From Xanthomonas hortorum (GTDB taxonomy: Bacteria > Pseudomonadota > Gammaproteobacteria > Xanthomonadales > Xanthomonadaceae), in the NCBI RefSeq assembly GCF_024339125.1, contig NZ_CP101417.1:4351001-4415000 (forward strand): a stretch of 64,000 bases of DNA. The letters run 5' to 3'. A program made the translations under genes and the position numbers. Of this stretch, positions 1-7,437 are shown piece after piece. The stretch's first letter is position 1. Every line of letters starts with the position of its first letter. Under the pieces are notes generated by a model. That model saw only the letters and a list, made by a program, of their open reading frames with translations, was not told where the DNA came from and ran no database searches.

Positions 1-22
1 GGATCTGCACACCAGCCGATGA
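1..22 (+). CDS. 3' end of an upstream ccm-operon gene (partial)
   Basis: Only the last codons are in the window. A frame ending in TGA at 20-22 reads D-L-H-T-S-R-stop and overlaps the ATG codons at 19 and 22 of ccmH. In cytochrome c maturation operons the gene before ccmH is usually the thioredoxin-like ccmG/dsbE, so this is probably its C-terminus. That is inference from gene order; six residues cannot identify it. Confidence 0.35.
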
Positions 23-453
23 TGCGCGCCTGGCTGCTGACGCTGCTGTTGTTGCCCTGGCTGGCCCTGGCACAGCCGGTCGGCGACCCGGCGCCGCTGC
101 GCTATGCCTCTGCCGAAGAAGAAGCACGCTTCCACGCGTTGACTGCCGAATTGCGTTGCGTGCAATGCCAGAACCAGTCGCTGGCCGACTCCAATGCGCA
201 AATTGCGCAGGACCTGCGCCGCGAAGTGTTGGCGTTGATGCACGAAGGCCGCAGCGATACGCAGATCCGCCAGTTTCTGGTCGCGCGCTATGGCGAGTTC
301 GTGCTGTATCGCCCGCGTGTCGAATCGCGCACCTGGCTGCTGTGGTTCGGCCCGCTGCTGGTGTTGTTGCTGGGCGGTGGCGCGGTTGTGTTCGTGGTGC
401 GCAGACGCAGCGTTGCTGCGCCCGCCCTGCCCGCCGATGAGCAGGAGTGGTGA
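19..453 (+). CDS. ccmH: Cytochrome c-type biogenesis protein CcmH
   Basis: CcmH is a membrane-anchored thiol oxidoreductase that keeps apocytochrome c cysteines reduced for haem ligation in the periplasm. The 144-residue protein has an N-terminal signal segment (about 3-18), the family motif L-R-C-V-Q-C-Q-N-Q with redox cysteines 47 and 50, and one C-terminal membrane helix (about 105-127) before an Arg-rich end. The size fits the short CcmH type. Start could be ATG 19 or ATG 22; the upstream stop (20-22) overlaps both. The stop TGA at 451-453 shares its A with the ATG of ccmI, indicating translational coupling. Confidence 0.93.
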   Translation: MMRAWLLTLLLLPWLALAQPVGDPAPLRYASAEEEARFHALTAELRCVQCQNQSLADSNAQIAQDLRREVLALMHEGRSDTQIRQFLVARYGEFVLYRPRVESRTWLLWFGPLLVLLLGGGAVVFVVRRRSVAAPALPADEQEW

Positions 454-1463
454 TGGTCGGCTTCGTCATTGCAGTGGTGGTGCTGGCCTTGCTCGCGTTC
501 GCCGTGGCGCTGCGGCCGCTGTGGCGCCAGACACGCGGGCTGGCTGCCAGCGTCGCGATGTTGTTGCTGGCCGCGAGCGCGGCCTTGTATTGGCTGGTCG
601 GTACGCCGAGTGCGATTCAACAGCCGGCCAATCGGCCCGCCACACCACGCTCGTTGGACGAAGCCATTGTGCAACTGCGCGCGGCATTGGCAAGCAATCC
701 CGATCAGGCCGAAGGCTGGGTGTTGCTGGGGCGCTCACTGTCCAGCCAGCAAAAATTCGCCGAAGCGCGTGACGCATTTGCGCGCGCGGTTGCGTTGCGC
801 CCGGATGAGCCGGACGTGCTGGTGGCTGCCGCGCAATCGCGCATGCTCGCCGACGAAAGCGGGCGCCCGGATCCAGAGGCCATGCGCTTGCTCGAACACG
901 CGTTGGCGGTGCAACCGGACCATCAACGCGCGCGCTGGTTTCTCGGTGTGGTGCAGCGCCAGGCCGGTCAACCGGCCAGGGCCAGCGAGACCTGGACGCC
1001 GTTGCTCGCTGTGGTCGATGCCAACACCCGCCCCGGCCTGCTCGAACAGATCAATGCCGCGCGCCAGGAAGCAAAGCTTGAGCTGATTCAGGCACCGGCT
1101 GCGCCTGCTGCTGCAGCCAGCGGCAAACGCATCCAGGTGCGCGTAACGCTGGATGCCGAGTTCGCCAAACGCGCCGGATTGCCCGGCAATACCAGCGTCT
1201 TCGTGATCGCACGCGCGGCAGACACCCCGATGCCGGTGGCGGTGGAAAAACACGCGCTCAGCGAATTGCCGTTGACCATCACCCTGGACGATGGCGACAG
1301 CCCGATGCCGACGCGCACGCTGTCGTCGCTGGACAAAGTGCAGGTGCTGGCACGGGTGTCGCGCAGCGGCAACGCAATGCGCCAGGCCGACGATGTGGAA
1401 AGCGCGCCAGTGATGGTGGCACTCCCGGCCGATGCTCCAGTGGAGTTGGTGATCGGGCGCTGA
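453..1463 (+). CDS. ccmI: Cytochrome c biogenesis protein CcmI (TPR)
   Basis: CcmI is the apocytochrome c chaperone of the haem lyase complex. This 336-residue protein has two N-terminal membrane helices (about 2-20 and 29-47), as in CcmI/CycH, then tetratricopeptide-like helices (about 65-195, with motifs such as A-E-G-W-V-L-L-G-R-S-L). A C-terminal beta-rich periplasmic domain has the typical run V-F-V-I-A-R and L-D-D-G-D-S-P-M-P. The ATG at 453 overlaps the ccmH stop; in-frame GTG codons at 447 and 450 are possible alternatives. It is the last gene of the operon; 670 bases of repeat-bearing intergenic DNA follow. Confidence 0.9.
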   Translation: MVGFVIAVVVLALLAFAVALRPLWRQTRGLAASVAMLLLAASAALYWLVGTPSAIQQPANRPATPRSLDEAIVQLRAALASNPDQAEGWVLLGRSLSSQQKFAEARDAFARAVALRPDEPDVLVAAAQSRMLADESGRPDPEAMRLLEHALAVQPDHQRARWFLGVVQRQAGQPARASETWTPLLAVVDANTRPGLLEQINAARQEAKLELIQAPAAPAAAASGKRIQVRVTLDAEFAKRAGLPGNTSVFVIARAADTPMPVAVEKHALSELPLTITLDDGDSPMPTRTLSSLDKVQVLARVSRSGNAMRQADDVESAPVMVALPADAPVELVIGR

Positions 1464-1667
1464 TTGCTCGCCATGTTTCGTCGCGACGCTTGGGCCAATG
1501 GACGAAGAGCGGCCACAAAACGTAGCGCGCAGTCGTAAGGCCGATGTGGACGGCGCCGAGGAATCGGAGCGTCACTTATCACATGCCGCACCGAGTAACG
1601 GCTGCGCCATCGTTGTGTTAGCTGCTACCAACGTCATCTGGATGGTCCCAAGCCGCGTTGGTCGAGG

Positions 1668-1772
1668 GTGCGATGCCCTCGCCGCTCGCGGGACACGCCG
1701 TAAACCCGTCCATGAGGGCTAGGTAGCGGCATCCATGCCGCCACACGGTCCCGCAATCGGCAAGGACACCGC
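1668..1772 (+). repeat. Palindromic intergenic repeat, + orientation (copy 1)
   Basis: About 105 bases. An outer inverted pair (a GC-rich arm ending in CGCGGGA against a later TCCCGC arm) encloses CACGCCGTAAACCCGTCC and a small inner palindrome GCGGCATCCATGCCGC. Near-identical copies occur at 44260 and 58780, and in reverse orientation at 1919, 45329 and 58940. No coding potential seen. Confidence 0.85.
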
Positions 1773-1918
1773 ACCAGGAAGTTGGTCGGTAGCCAAGTAA
1801 AAAGCGGGTCATCTCGCGGGTTGCATTGGCTTGCGAGTACGGGCCGCAACTACAGAGATCCAGCGCATCAGAAGTACGTCATGCATTGCTTGCACCATGC
1901 ACACCGACCATATCGACT

Positions 1919-2026
1919 GGTCCTTGCCCGCCCACCCTCGCGGGACCTTACGCGGCATGGATGCCGCGTAAGAGCCTACACGGACGTACTTGCGGCGTGT
2001 CCCGCGACGGTGGGCGGGCAAGGGCC
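1919..2026 (-). repeat. Palindromic intergenic repeat, - orientation (copy 2)
   Basis: About 108 bases with long outer arms (CCTTGCCCGCCCACC near 1922, complementary GGTGGGCGGGCAAGG near 2008) and an inner palindrome ACGCGGCATGGATGCCGCGT. Its reverse complement matches the element at 1668 through the conserved core (CGGGACACGCCGCAAGTACG). The linker between the two (for example the piece around 1880-1915) is also shared with the copy split by the insertion sequence near 45290. Confidence 0.85.
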
Positions 2027-2125
2027 CTGCAGCCAAGAAGCAGATCAGCGCTCTGAAGGCTGACATCAAGCAGCGCAAGGGCTCAAACCCATTCCCATCC
2101 TGCACCCGGCGCACGCCATGGCAGA

Positions 2126-2131
2126 TAGAAT
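2126..2131 (+). promoter_or_regulatory. -10 hexamer TAGAAT, possibly leaderless start
   Basis: TAGAAT lies six bases before the ATG at 2138. If used, transcription would start at or next to the A of the start codon, giving a leaderless mRNA. No good Shine-Dalgarno sequence is visible before this ATG, and no clear -35 hexamer was found, so this is a weak call. Confidence 0.4.
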
Positions 2132-2137
2132 TGCGAC

Positions 2138-3340
2138 ATGACTGAATTCATTCCCCCCGGCACGCGCTTCCACGCCCTGCCCTCGCCGTTTCCGATGAAG
2201 CGTGGCGGCGCGCTGCACCAGGCGCACGTCGCCTACGAAACCTGGGGCACGCTGGCCGCCGATCGCAGCAATGCGGTGTTGATCGTCACCGGGTTGTCGC
2301 CGAACGCGCATGCTGCGGCAAATCAAGCCAACCCCGAACCGGGTTGGTGGGAAGCGATGCTCGGGCCAGGCAAGCCGATTGATACCGAGCGCTGGTTCGT
2401 GGTGTGCGTCAATTCCCTGGGCAGTTGCAAGGGCTCGACCGGCCCGGCCTCGATCGACCCCGCCACCGGCGCGCTGTATCGCCTGACATTTCCGGAGTTG
2501 TCGATCGAAGATGTGGCCGATGCTGCAGCCGATGTCGTGCGTGCGTTGGGCATCGAACAACTGGCCTGCCTGATCGGCAACTCGATGGGCGGCATGACCG
2601 CGTTGGCGTTGCTGCTGCGGCACCAAGGCATTGCGCGCAGCCACATCAACATCTCCGGCAGCGCGCAGGCACTGCCGTTTTCGATCGCCATCCGCTCGCT
2701 GCAGCGTGAAGCCATCCGCCTGGATCCGCACTGGAACGGCGGCCGCTACGACGATACCCGTTATCCCGAATCGGGCATGCGTATGGCGCGCAAACTCGGC
2801 GTGATCACTTACCGCTCCGCACTGGAATGGGACGGCCGCTTCGGCCGCGTGCGGCTGGATTCCGAACAGGCTGCCGACGACCCGTTCGGCCTGGAATTCC
2901 AGGTAGAAAGTTATCTGGAAGGTCACGCGCGCCGCTTCGTGCGCTTCTTCGATCCCAATTGCTATCTGTATCTGAGCCGCTCGATGGACTGGTTCGATCT
3001 GGCCGAATATGTCGCCGACAAACCGGTCATTGACGCCGGAGTCGATGGCCAGCAAGTCGATAATTCACACCTCGCCGCCAAGCCAGACACAGGCGTCTCG
3101 ACCGATGCCACGGTGCTGGCCGGCCTGGCGCAGATCCGCATCGCGCGCGCGCTGGCGATCGGTGCCAATACCGATATCCTGTTTCCCGTGCAGCAACAGG
3201 AACAGATCGCCGAAGGCTTACGCGCCGGCGGCGCCAATGCCCAGTTTCTCGGGCTGGATTCGCCACAGGGCCACGACGCCTTCCTGGTCGATTTCGCGCG
3301 CTTCGGTCCGGCCGTGCGCACCTTTCTGGATGCTTGCTAA
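2138..3340 (+). CDS. MetX-family O-acyltransferase (probable serine or homoserine O-succinyltransferase)
   Basis: An alpha/beta-hydrolase-fold acyltransferase of the MetX family, 400 residues. The nucleophile elbow is G-N-S-M-G-G with Ser149; the remaining triad is probably Asp346 (N-T-D-I-L-F-P) and His379 (Q-G-H-D-A-F-L). The oxyanion region reads N-S-L-G-S-C-K-G-S-T-G-P rather than the usual N-x-L-G-G-C. Family members transfer an acetyl or succinyl group to homoserine (methionine route). Xanthomonadaceae also have MetX relatives reported as L-serine O-succinyltransferases for cysteine synthesis. The altered glycine makes me favour a succinyl-CoA user, but the acceptor cannot be settled by eye. 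It overlaps the next gene by 7 bases. Confidence 0.8.
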   Translation: MTEFIPPGTRFHALPSPFPMKRGGALHQAHVAYETWGTLAADRSNAVLIVTGLSPNAHAAANQANPEPGWWEAMLGPGKPIDTERWFVVCVNSLGSCKGSTGPASIDPATGALYRLTFPELSIEDVADAAADVVRALGIEQLACLIGNSMGGMTALALLLRHQGIARSHINISGSAQALPFSIAIRSLQREAIRLDPHWNGGRYDDTRYPESGMRMARKLGVITYRSALEWDGRFGRVRLDSEQAADDPFGLEFQVESYLEGHARRFVRFFDPNCYLYLSRSMDWFDLAEYVADKPVIDAGVDGQQVDNSHLAAKPDTGVSTDATVLAGLAQIRIARALAIGANTDILFPVQQQEQIAEGLRAGGANAQFLGLDSPQGHDAFLVDFARFGPAVRTFLDAC

Positions 3341-3756
3341 TTTCCAGAACCGCGCAACGGCGCCGTGATCTTCCCAAGCATCGTGGCCTGCCGCGCAAGA
3401 CGCTGGCCCTGCTGTTTCTGACCGGCATGGCAGCGATGGTGGTTGCAGGTCGACTGCCGGCGCTGCTGGCACTGTGGTACGCGGCCGCCAGTGTGGTGGC
3501 GATGATCGTCTACCGGCGCGACAAGAGCGCAGCACAGCGCGGCCAGCAACGCACACCGGAAACGACCTTGCACATCATCGCGCTGCTCGGCGGATGGCCG
3601 GGTGCGTTGTTGGCGCAGGGGCTGTTCCGACATAAATCCAGCAAGGCGGCCTTCCAGGCGTGGTTCTGGATCATCGTCATGGTGAACGTCGCCGTGTTGG
3701 TTCTGGCATTACGCCAGTCTGCACTGATGGCTGCATTACACGCGCTGCTGGAATGA
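3334..3756 (+). CDS. DUF1294 family small membrane protein
   Basis: A 140-residue inner-membrane protein of unknown function. A basic N-terminus is followed by hydrophobic segments at about 24-38, 42-58, 85-97 and 112-135. The DUF1294 signature is clear: Y-R-R-D-K-S-A-A near 60, then T-L-H-I-I-A-L-L-G-G-W-P-G-A, and F-R-H-K-S-S-K-A-A-F-Q. Some relatives carry an N-terminal cold-shock domain; this one has only a short basic tail instead. The ATG lies inside the 3' end of the preceding acyltransferase gene in another frame, so the two are probably co-transcribed. Confidence 0.8.
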   Translation: MLISRTAQRRRDLPKHRGLPRKTLALLFLTGMAAMVVAGRLPALLALWYAAASVVAMIVYRRDKSAAQRGQQRTPETTLHIIALLGGWPGALLAQGLFRHKSSKAAFQAWFWIIVMVNVAVLVLALRQSALMAALHALLE

Positions 3757-3873
3757 GCCGCACACGTGCAATGCGTGCGTGCAAGAAATCAACGCGAAGA
3801 CCTGCAACCCCCGTCCGCACGACATGGGCATGGGTCGCCACCTATTCGCTGCTGGCGCATTGAAAGAAACGCG

Positions 3874-5550
3874 TCAGCGCAACAGTTCCAACACACCCGC
3901 ACGCATGCGATACCGCCGATGCACCACGCCAGCCGGCAGGCTGTCGTGGGTGATCATCACCAGGCTGCGTTCGCCGAGCGCAGCGGAGAGATCCAGCAGC
4001 AACGCGTCTGCGGTATCCACATCCAGGCCGTCGGTGGGTTCGTCCAGCAACAGGATCGGTGCGTCGCGCAGCAGCGCGCGTGCGAGTGCCAGCCGGCGCG
4101 CCTGTCCGGCAGAGAGCGTGGCACCGTTTTCGCCAACCCAGGTGTCCAGGCCGTTCTGCGCAGTGGCCCACTCGCGCAGACGCACCTGATCCAGCACGCT
4201 CCACATGGTGGCATCGCTGGCGCTGGCATCGCCGATCAGCAGATTGTCGCGCACCGTGCCGGCAAAAACCGGGGCGTTCTGCGGCAGCCAGGCGATGCGT
4301 CGATGCCATTGCGTCTGCGCGAAGTGGCGCAGGTCGATATCGGCGTAGGTCACCTGCCCGGCCTGCGGATCCCACAAACGCAGTAGCAGTGCGGACAAGG
4401 TGCTCTTGCCGCTGCCGCTGTCGCCGCTGATGGCGATACGCTCGCCAGGCGCCAGCGTCAGATCGAGACCTTTCAACACCGGACGCACGCTGCCCGGCCA
4501 CGCAAAGCTGACCTGATGCAGCTGCAGCGTGCCGCTGCGCGGCGCATCCGTGGCGTGCGGCGGATCGACGACCGACGGCGCCTGATCGACGATGGACTGC
4601 AGGCGTTTGGCCGCAACGCGTGCGCGCTGCAGTGCCTGCAAGGCGAGCCCGGCGCCGGCCCAGACTTCCAGCAACGCCATGGTCAAAAACACCAAGCCGG
4701 CCGCCATCTCCGCCGCAATCAATCCGCGCTCTGCCGCACTCAACCCAAGCCACACCATGCCGGCCAGGCCGATGCCGCCACAGAAGGCGTGCAGCAGATT
4801 GCCGCCGATCAAGCGACGGCGCTGAATGCGGTCGCCGTCGACGACGGCCGCCGCAGCCGCATCGACCTGATGCAACCAGGCACCTTGCGCATCCACTGCG
4901 GTGAGATCCGCTGCACCTTCCAATCCCTCGAACGCCTGCGTCCGCAACGCGGTGCGTTGCTGCGCGCGCAGCTGTTCGCGCTGCGCACCGCCGCGTGCCA
5001 CCTGCCACGGCACCACGCCACCGATGACCACACCGAGCAGTATCAGCAACAGCGCGGCGGGCGGATAGATCAGCGCCGCTGCACCCTCACCAGCAAGCCA
5101 GATCCCGAGCAATGCGGTCAACGGCGCCAGCGCGCGCACGCTCAAGCCATCAACTTCGCCGATATCGGACATCAGCCGCGCCAGCAGATCGCCGGTACGC
5201 GTGGCCGACAACCGGCCTGGCGCAAGCGGCAACGCACGGCGGAAGAACCACACGCGCAGATCGCGGGCGATGCGCAGCGTGGCGTCGTGGCCGATCAATT
5301 TTTCGCCATAGCGCGAAACGATGCGCGCAAAGGTCAGCGCGCGAATGCCGGCCGAGGGCGAGAAGAAATTGAAACCTGTGCCCATGCCGGCAACACCCGC
5401 CAATGCAGCGGCGGTCAGGAAACTGCCGGACAGGCCGAGCAAACCGACGCCTGCCAGCATGGTGACCAGCACCAACAAGGCCGACAGCAGCAGGCGCCAG
5501 ACATGCTGGCGGAATACATCGCGCAGACGATCGGGGGGTGTGCTGTTCAT
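3874..5550 (-). CDS. cydC: Thiol reductant ABC exporter subunit CydC
   Basis: One half of the heterodimeric CydDC transporter, which exports glutathione/cysteine to the periplasm and is needed to assemble cytochrome bd. The 558-residue protein has an N-terminal six-helix transmembrane domain (about 1-315) and a C-terminal ATPase domain. Visible there are Walker A (G-D-S-G-S-G-K-S-T), the signature L-S-A-G-Q-A-R-R-L-A-L-A-R-A and Walker B (I-L-L-L-D-E-P-T-D). The start codon overlaps the cydD stop (ATGA at 5547-5550). Identification rests on this pairing plus adjacency to cydABX. Confidence 0.92.
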   Translation of the reverse strand: MNSTPPDRLRDVFRQHVWRLLLSALLVLVTMLAGVGLLGLSGSFLTAAALAGVAGMGTGFNFFSPSAGIRALTFARIVSRYGEKLIGHDATLRIARDLRVWFFRRALPLAPGRLSATRTGDLLARLMSDIGEVDGLSVRALAPLTALLGIWLAGEGAAALIYPPAALLLILLGVVIGGVVPWQVARGGAQREQLRAQQRTALRTQAFEGLEGAADLTAVDAQGAWLHQVDAAAAAVVDGDRIQRRRLIGGNLLHAFCGGIGLAGMVWLGLSAAERGLIAAEMAAGLVFLTMALLEVWAGAGLALQALQRARVAAKRLQSIVDQAPSVVDPPHATDAPRSGTLQLHQVSFAWPGSVRPVLKGLDLTLAPGERIAISGDSGSGKSTLSALLLRLWDPQAGQVTYADIDLRHFAQTQWHRRIAWLPQNAPVFAGTVRDNLLIGDASASDATMWSVLDQVRLREWATAQNGLDTWVGENGATLSAGQARRLALARALLRDAPILLLDEPTDGLDVDTADALLLDLSAALGERSLVMITHDSLPAGVVHRRYRMRAGVLELLR

Positions 5551-7307
5551 GGCAGCTCCGCTGCGACGGTGGCGCCGCGCAGATCGATCACGGTATCGGC
5601 CCAGCGCATTACCGCAGCGCTGTGCGTGGCCAGGATCACCGCGCGGCCGCGTGCGAACACGCCCAGCGTGCGCAGCAGCTCCGCTTCGGTATCGGGGTCG
5701 AGAAAGGCGGTGGGCTCGTCCAGCAGCAACAGGTCCGGCTCGCGCAGCAACAGCCGCGCCAGGGCCACGCGACGCGCCTCGCCACCGGAGAGCCCGAAGC
5801 CGCGCTCGCCGATCACCGTGTCCAGGCCGGCCGGCAGCTGCGCGGCAAAGCGCAATACTTGCGCCGCGTCGGCCACCGCATGCAGCCGCGCATCGCTGGC
5901 CTGTGGATCGGCCAGGCGCAGGTTGTCGGCGATGCTGCCGTGAAACAGATACGGCCGCTGCGTGGCGTAGCCGATGCGTGCACCCGGACGCAGCGCAACG
6001 CTACCCGCCTCGGGCGCAAGCCAGCCGGCAAGACCTTCCAGCAAGGTGCTCTTGCCGCTGCCGCTTGCACCGATCACCGCCACGCGCTGCCCGGGCTGCA
6101 AGATCAGCGAAAAATGCTCCACCACCACGTGTGGCGCGCCCGGTGGACGCAGCGCCAGTCCACGCGCCTGCAACAATGGCGCATGTGCCTGCGCCGGCTC
6201 CAATGCACGCGGCGGCACCGTGGCTGCTTGCGCGATTGCGGGCGGCGCGAATCCTTCCAGCAAGCGCTCGGCTTCGGCCACCGCCGCCAGCGCATTGGCA
6301 CGGTCGTGGTAATGCGCGGCAAGCCTGCGCAGCGGCGCGAAGAATTCCGGTGCCAGCAGCAGGCAGAACATGCCCGCGCCCAGCGTCGGCAGGCCGTGCA
6401 GATCGAGCATGCCCAGATAACTCAGGCCAAAGTACAGCGCCACGATCGCCACGCTCACCGAGGCGAAGAATTCCAGCACCGTGGACGACAGGAACGCGAT
6501 CCGCAGCACCTTGAGCGAGCGCTCGCGCACGCCCTCGGCTGCGGCGGCAATGCCGCTCAACTCGGCTTCGCCGCGCCCGTACACACGCAGCAGGCCCAGG
6601 CCCTTGAGGCGATCGGCAAAGTGCCCGCCCATCCGCGCCAGCTCGCCGAGTTGCTCGCGCCCCGCAGCTTCGGCGCCCCAACCCACCAGCATCATGAAGA
6701 ACGGGATCAGTGGCGCAGTCAGCAGCAACACCAGGCCCACCACCCAGTCGACCGAGAACACTGCGATCAGGATCAGCGGCGGCACCAGCATCATCTCGGT
6801 GCGCGCCAGTTGATAGCCAACGAAATAGCCCTCCAGCGCATCGGTGTGCGCCAGGCTCAGCTCGCCCAGTTCGCCGCTGCGTTGCCGACGCAACCACACC
6901 GGCCCGTGCTGCACCAGGCGGCGTGCGATGCGTGCCCGCAGTTCGCGTTTGGCCACATCGGCCACCTCGCCGGTCAGCGACTGCGCCCAGGCATTGAGCA
7001 AGGCGCGTCCGACCAGTACAGCCAACAACCCCACGCCCACATCGCGTAAGTGCAGCAGCGGCAGATGCTGCACCAGCACCGCCTGCAACAACCAGGCGAT
7101 CGCCGCTGCTTGCGCCAGCAGCAGCCCGCCCGACACCGCGACCGCCACACCAGCCAGCCGCTTCGCACGCGCAGCCGGTGCGGCGAGCGCATCCAGCCAT
7201 TGGCCGCGTTGACGGCGCTGGGCTGGCGTTTCGCTGGCTCGCACGCTGGGCTGGCTCACATCGCTCTCTAAGAAGACATCGTGTTGCAAGCGATTGTAAG
7301 TCGCCAC
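5547..7307 (-). CDS. cydD: Thiol reductant ABC exporter subunit CydD
   Basis: Partner of CydC, 586 residues, with a transmembrane domain (about 50-340) and a C-terminal ATPase domain. The latter has Walker A (G-A-S-G-S-G-K-S-T), signature L-S-G-G-E-A-R-R-V-A-L-A-R and Walker B (L-L-L-L-D-E-P-T-A-F-L-D). First gene of the leftward cydDC operon, divergent from cydA across about 130 bases holding an FNR-type site. The first 40 residues are polar and poorly conserved-looking, so the true start may lie a little downstream. Confidence 0.92.
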   Translation of the reverse strand: MATYNRLQHDVFLESDVSQPSVRASETPAQRRQRGQWLDALAAPAARAKRLAGVAVAVSGGLLLAQAAAIAWLLQAVLVQHLPLLHLRDVGVGLLAVLVGRALLNAWAQSLTGEVADVAKRELRARIARRLVQHGPVWLRRQRSGELGELSLAHTDALEGYFVGYQLARTEMMLVPPLILIAVFSVDWVVGLVLLLTAPLIPFFMMLVGWGAEAAGREQLGELARMGGHFADRLKGLGLLRVYGRGEAELSGIAAAAEGVRERSLKVLRIAFLSSTVLEFFASVSVAIVALYFGLSYLGMLDLHGLPTLGAGMFCLLLAPEFFAPLRRLAAHYHDRANALAAVAEAERLLEGFAPPAIAQAATVPPRALEPAQAHAPLLQARGLALRPPGAPHVVVEHFSLILQPGQRVAVIGASGSGKSTLLEGLAGWLAPEAGSVALRPGARIGYATQRPYLFHGSIADNLRLADPQASDARLHAVADAAQVLRFAAQLPAGLDTVIGERGFGLSGGEARRVALARLLLREPDLLLLDEPTAFLDPDTEAELLRTLGVFARGRAVILATHSAAVMRWADTVIDLRGATVAAELP

Positions 7308-7353
7308 TTCCCGCTACGGGCTGCGCATTGTGCCGCACCCGCTCGCCACGGCA

Positions 7354-7367
7354 TTGATTTGGATCAA
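7354..7367. promoter_or_regulatory. FNR/Anr-type operator TTGAT-N4-ATCAA
   Basis: The palindrome TTGATTTGGATCAA is a perfect match to the FNR/Anr consensus. It lies between divergent cydD and cydA. Its centre (7360.5) is 41.5 bases before position 7402, and GATGAT at 7390-7395 falls at the -12 to -7 place of such a start, as in class II FNR promoters. This predicts oxygen-responsive induction of cydABX and perhaps cydDC. The site and spacing are seen directly; the regulator is inferred. Confidence 0.7.
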
Positions 7368-7437
7368 CGCGCATGTCGCGGCAAGCGCAGATGATCGGTT
7401 GCATTCCTTCATCGACACCCAACCAGGCCACCCCGCC

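Larger units (their letters stand above)
1464..2137. other. Intergenic region holding two palindromic repeats
   Basis: No convincing gene in either strand; open frames are short and made of repeat sequence. It contains one + oriented palindromic element (about 1668-1772), about 145 bases of linker, and one - oriented element (about 1919-2026). The same + then - arrangement recurs at 44260-45436 and 58780-59048. A TAGAAT -10-like hexamer lies just before the next gene. Confidence 0.7.

Noticed and set aside
1634-2114. Small frames in the first repeat-bearing intergenic region
   Set aside because: They recur in all copies of the repeat in different frames, lack ribosome sites and show no family motif.
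7330-7437. Longer CydA beginning M-P-H-P-L-A-T-A
   Set aside because: The extra residues cover the FNR site and promoter, and do not look like CydA N-termini.
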